Shown: positions 62,850-64,000 of the stretch, piece after piece | How positions within the stretch are numbered: the first letter of the stretch is position 1 | Layout: each line of letters begins with the position of its first letter | NCBI GenBank assembly: GCA_028023455.1 | Contig: JAQFVV010012416.1 | Location: forward strand, 2,907,767-2,971,766 | DNA from: Epiperipatus broadwayi | Lineage: Eukaryota > Onychophora > Udeonychophora > Euonychophora > Peripatidae | Length of the DNA: 64,000 bases | Direction: 5' to 3' | Made by a program: the position numbers and the translations under genes | The notes under the pieces: model-generated | Database searches by the model: none | Told to the model about the DNA's origin: nothing | Seen by the model: the letters and a program-made list of their open reading frames with translations, nothing else

Positions 62850-64000
62850 GAACTGAAGACATATTATCGTTTATGTAAGAATAGTTTATTTGCTTGAATG
62901 TATAGAATTGTGTAACTTTAAAATTGAAAGTCCAAAATATCATAAAGAGAGAAAGAATCATATAATACATTGTAAAATTAATTCAGAAATGAATATAAGA
63001 TTTTGAAAAGAAATCTAAACCAAGTATTTTAAAAGTGATAATAAAATTTGAATTTTTATTTTTTTTTATATTAATGTTGGAGGGAATGAGTATTGCATAT
63101 TTATTAAGAGAAAATTCAATAAGGTATAATAAACATATACTTGTGCATGGTATATTAATAGTTATAATTATATCATCCGAAGTAAGGCTTGAATGAGAAT
63201 ATTAGGATTAATAAACATCGGATAATGAATAATAAAAACCTAATACCGAATGTAGAATAGTGTTTTGACTTTGTAAGATTCCATACAACCAATATGAAAC
63301 TAAATTTTATTATTTTGTAGAATTTTATTACGAATGTAAATTTTTGTAAAAAATGTAATTTTAATAATATTAGGGATGAAAAGTGTTTGTGATAATCATA
63401 TAAGAAATGCATTTTGTAATAAGCTAACCATAATAAAAAATCAAGTAATAATGCTGTATTTTCTTAAGTGTTAAAAAAAAATAAGATTTAACTAGGAAAA
63501 GTAAATAATATTTTGATTTCATTTTATAAACTAATAAACTAAGTTGAGATATGAAAGTAAGGGATATCCAATGTATATAGTATAAAAATATTGTTAATTT
63601 ATTTATGTTGTTAATAAACTTTGTTTTAAATTTGTTTTAAAGTTTTTGTGTCCGAGTTGTTATTTCTCCACATGGATGCATGAAATCACGATACATTTAT
63701 AATTGAAACAGACATATAAATTTTGCACAAAAGGTAAACATAAAAGTGTTATAAGAATTTTGAGAATTTATTGGTATGTTAAAATTAAAAGATCATAATT
63801 TTATATTATTTATTGGTCATAAGTCGGTTGCCACAATATTACATTAAATTATATGCTAATGTTGCCACACGTATTCTGTTGTCAGATTATTAAAATACTA
63901 CCGCGTACGTATTTATTTATTTCATTTCAGGAAGAAATAAGATTATATTATATTATTATTGTTATTATTATTTTTATTATTATTAGTTGCTGTGTAGTAG
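62850..64000. other. AT-rich stretch, nothing recognised
   Basis: Short frames only; TTATTATTATT runs near the right edge. Confidence 0.5.

Noticed and set aside
62290-63412. 77- and 79-codon minus frames rich in F, I, L and K
   Set aside because: Typical chance frames on the complement of A-rich DNA; expected at this length and base composition.

Overview
This is a very AT-rich stretch of an animal genome, by eye about 72-75% A+T, most likely from an invertebrate. Two things point that way: the mixture of mobile elements (Penelope-like elements with a GIY-YIG endonuclease, RTE-type LINEs, several tRNA-derived SINE families and many fold-back elements) and the splice-like boundaries around short coding-looking segments. 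The species cannot be determined from sequence alone. No bacterial features are present, and no complete conventional protein-coding gene was recognised. In sequence this poor in GC, many ATG-started frames of 60-85 codons arise by chance, so most of them are not annotated.

Layout. 1-6.2 kb: two head-to-head Penelope-like element (PLE) copies. The plus-strand copy is broken at its YIG codons by a ~3.6 kb insertion with short terminal inverted repeats, and that insertion carries a pair of hairpins with identical loops. 6.2-20 kb: SINEs, three decayed RTE LINE 3' ends (7.1, 8.1 and 18.3-20 kb, the last with a 119-bp tandem array and a fold-back insertion) and several fold-back elements. 20-32 kb: PLE remnants, fold-back elements including an exact 83-bp palindrome at 24.13 kb, two LINE C-terminal reading frames still open over about 290-310 codons (24.9-25.9 and 29.5-30.4 kb), and a 66-bp tandem array of tRNA-like SINE heads (31.1-31.8 kb). 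32-40 kb: pyrimidine-rich tracts, fold-backs and short coding-like fragments. 41-51 kb: two ~1.4 kb homologous blocks in inverted orientation, each with a TATA box, a splice donor and AATAAA, one of them interrupted by ~2 kb of unique DNA; between them lies a good candidate 3'-terminal exon (46.2 kb). 51-60 kb: mostly unassigned AT-rich DNA, a three-unit ~335-bp satellite, and a cluster of fold-back copies. 60.5-62.9 kb: a promoter-like cluster (CRE, E2F-like and CCAAT motifs) followed by several in-phase exon-like segments, which is the best candidate for part of a host gene.

Functionally the window reads as intergenic or intronic DNA colonised by retroelements, with a recurring tendency toward palindromes. 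At least ten inverted-repeat structures are visible, and several fold-back copies share one terminal tail (GTGATCATGTGAT). Short coding fragments at 13.7, 16.7, 17.2, 33.0, 35.5, 37.5, 39.6, 46.2, 59.3 and 60.9-62.8 kb are reported cautiously, because their products were not recognised.
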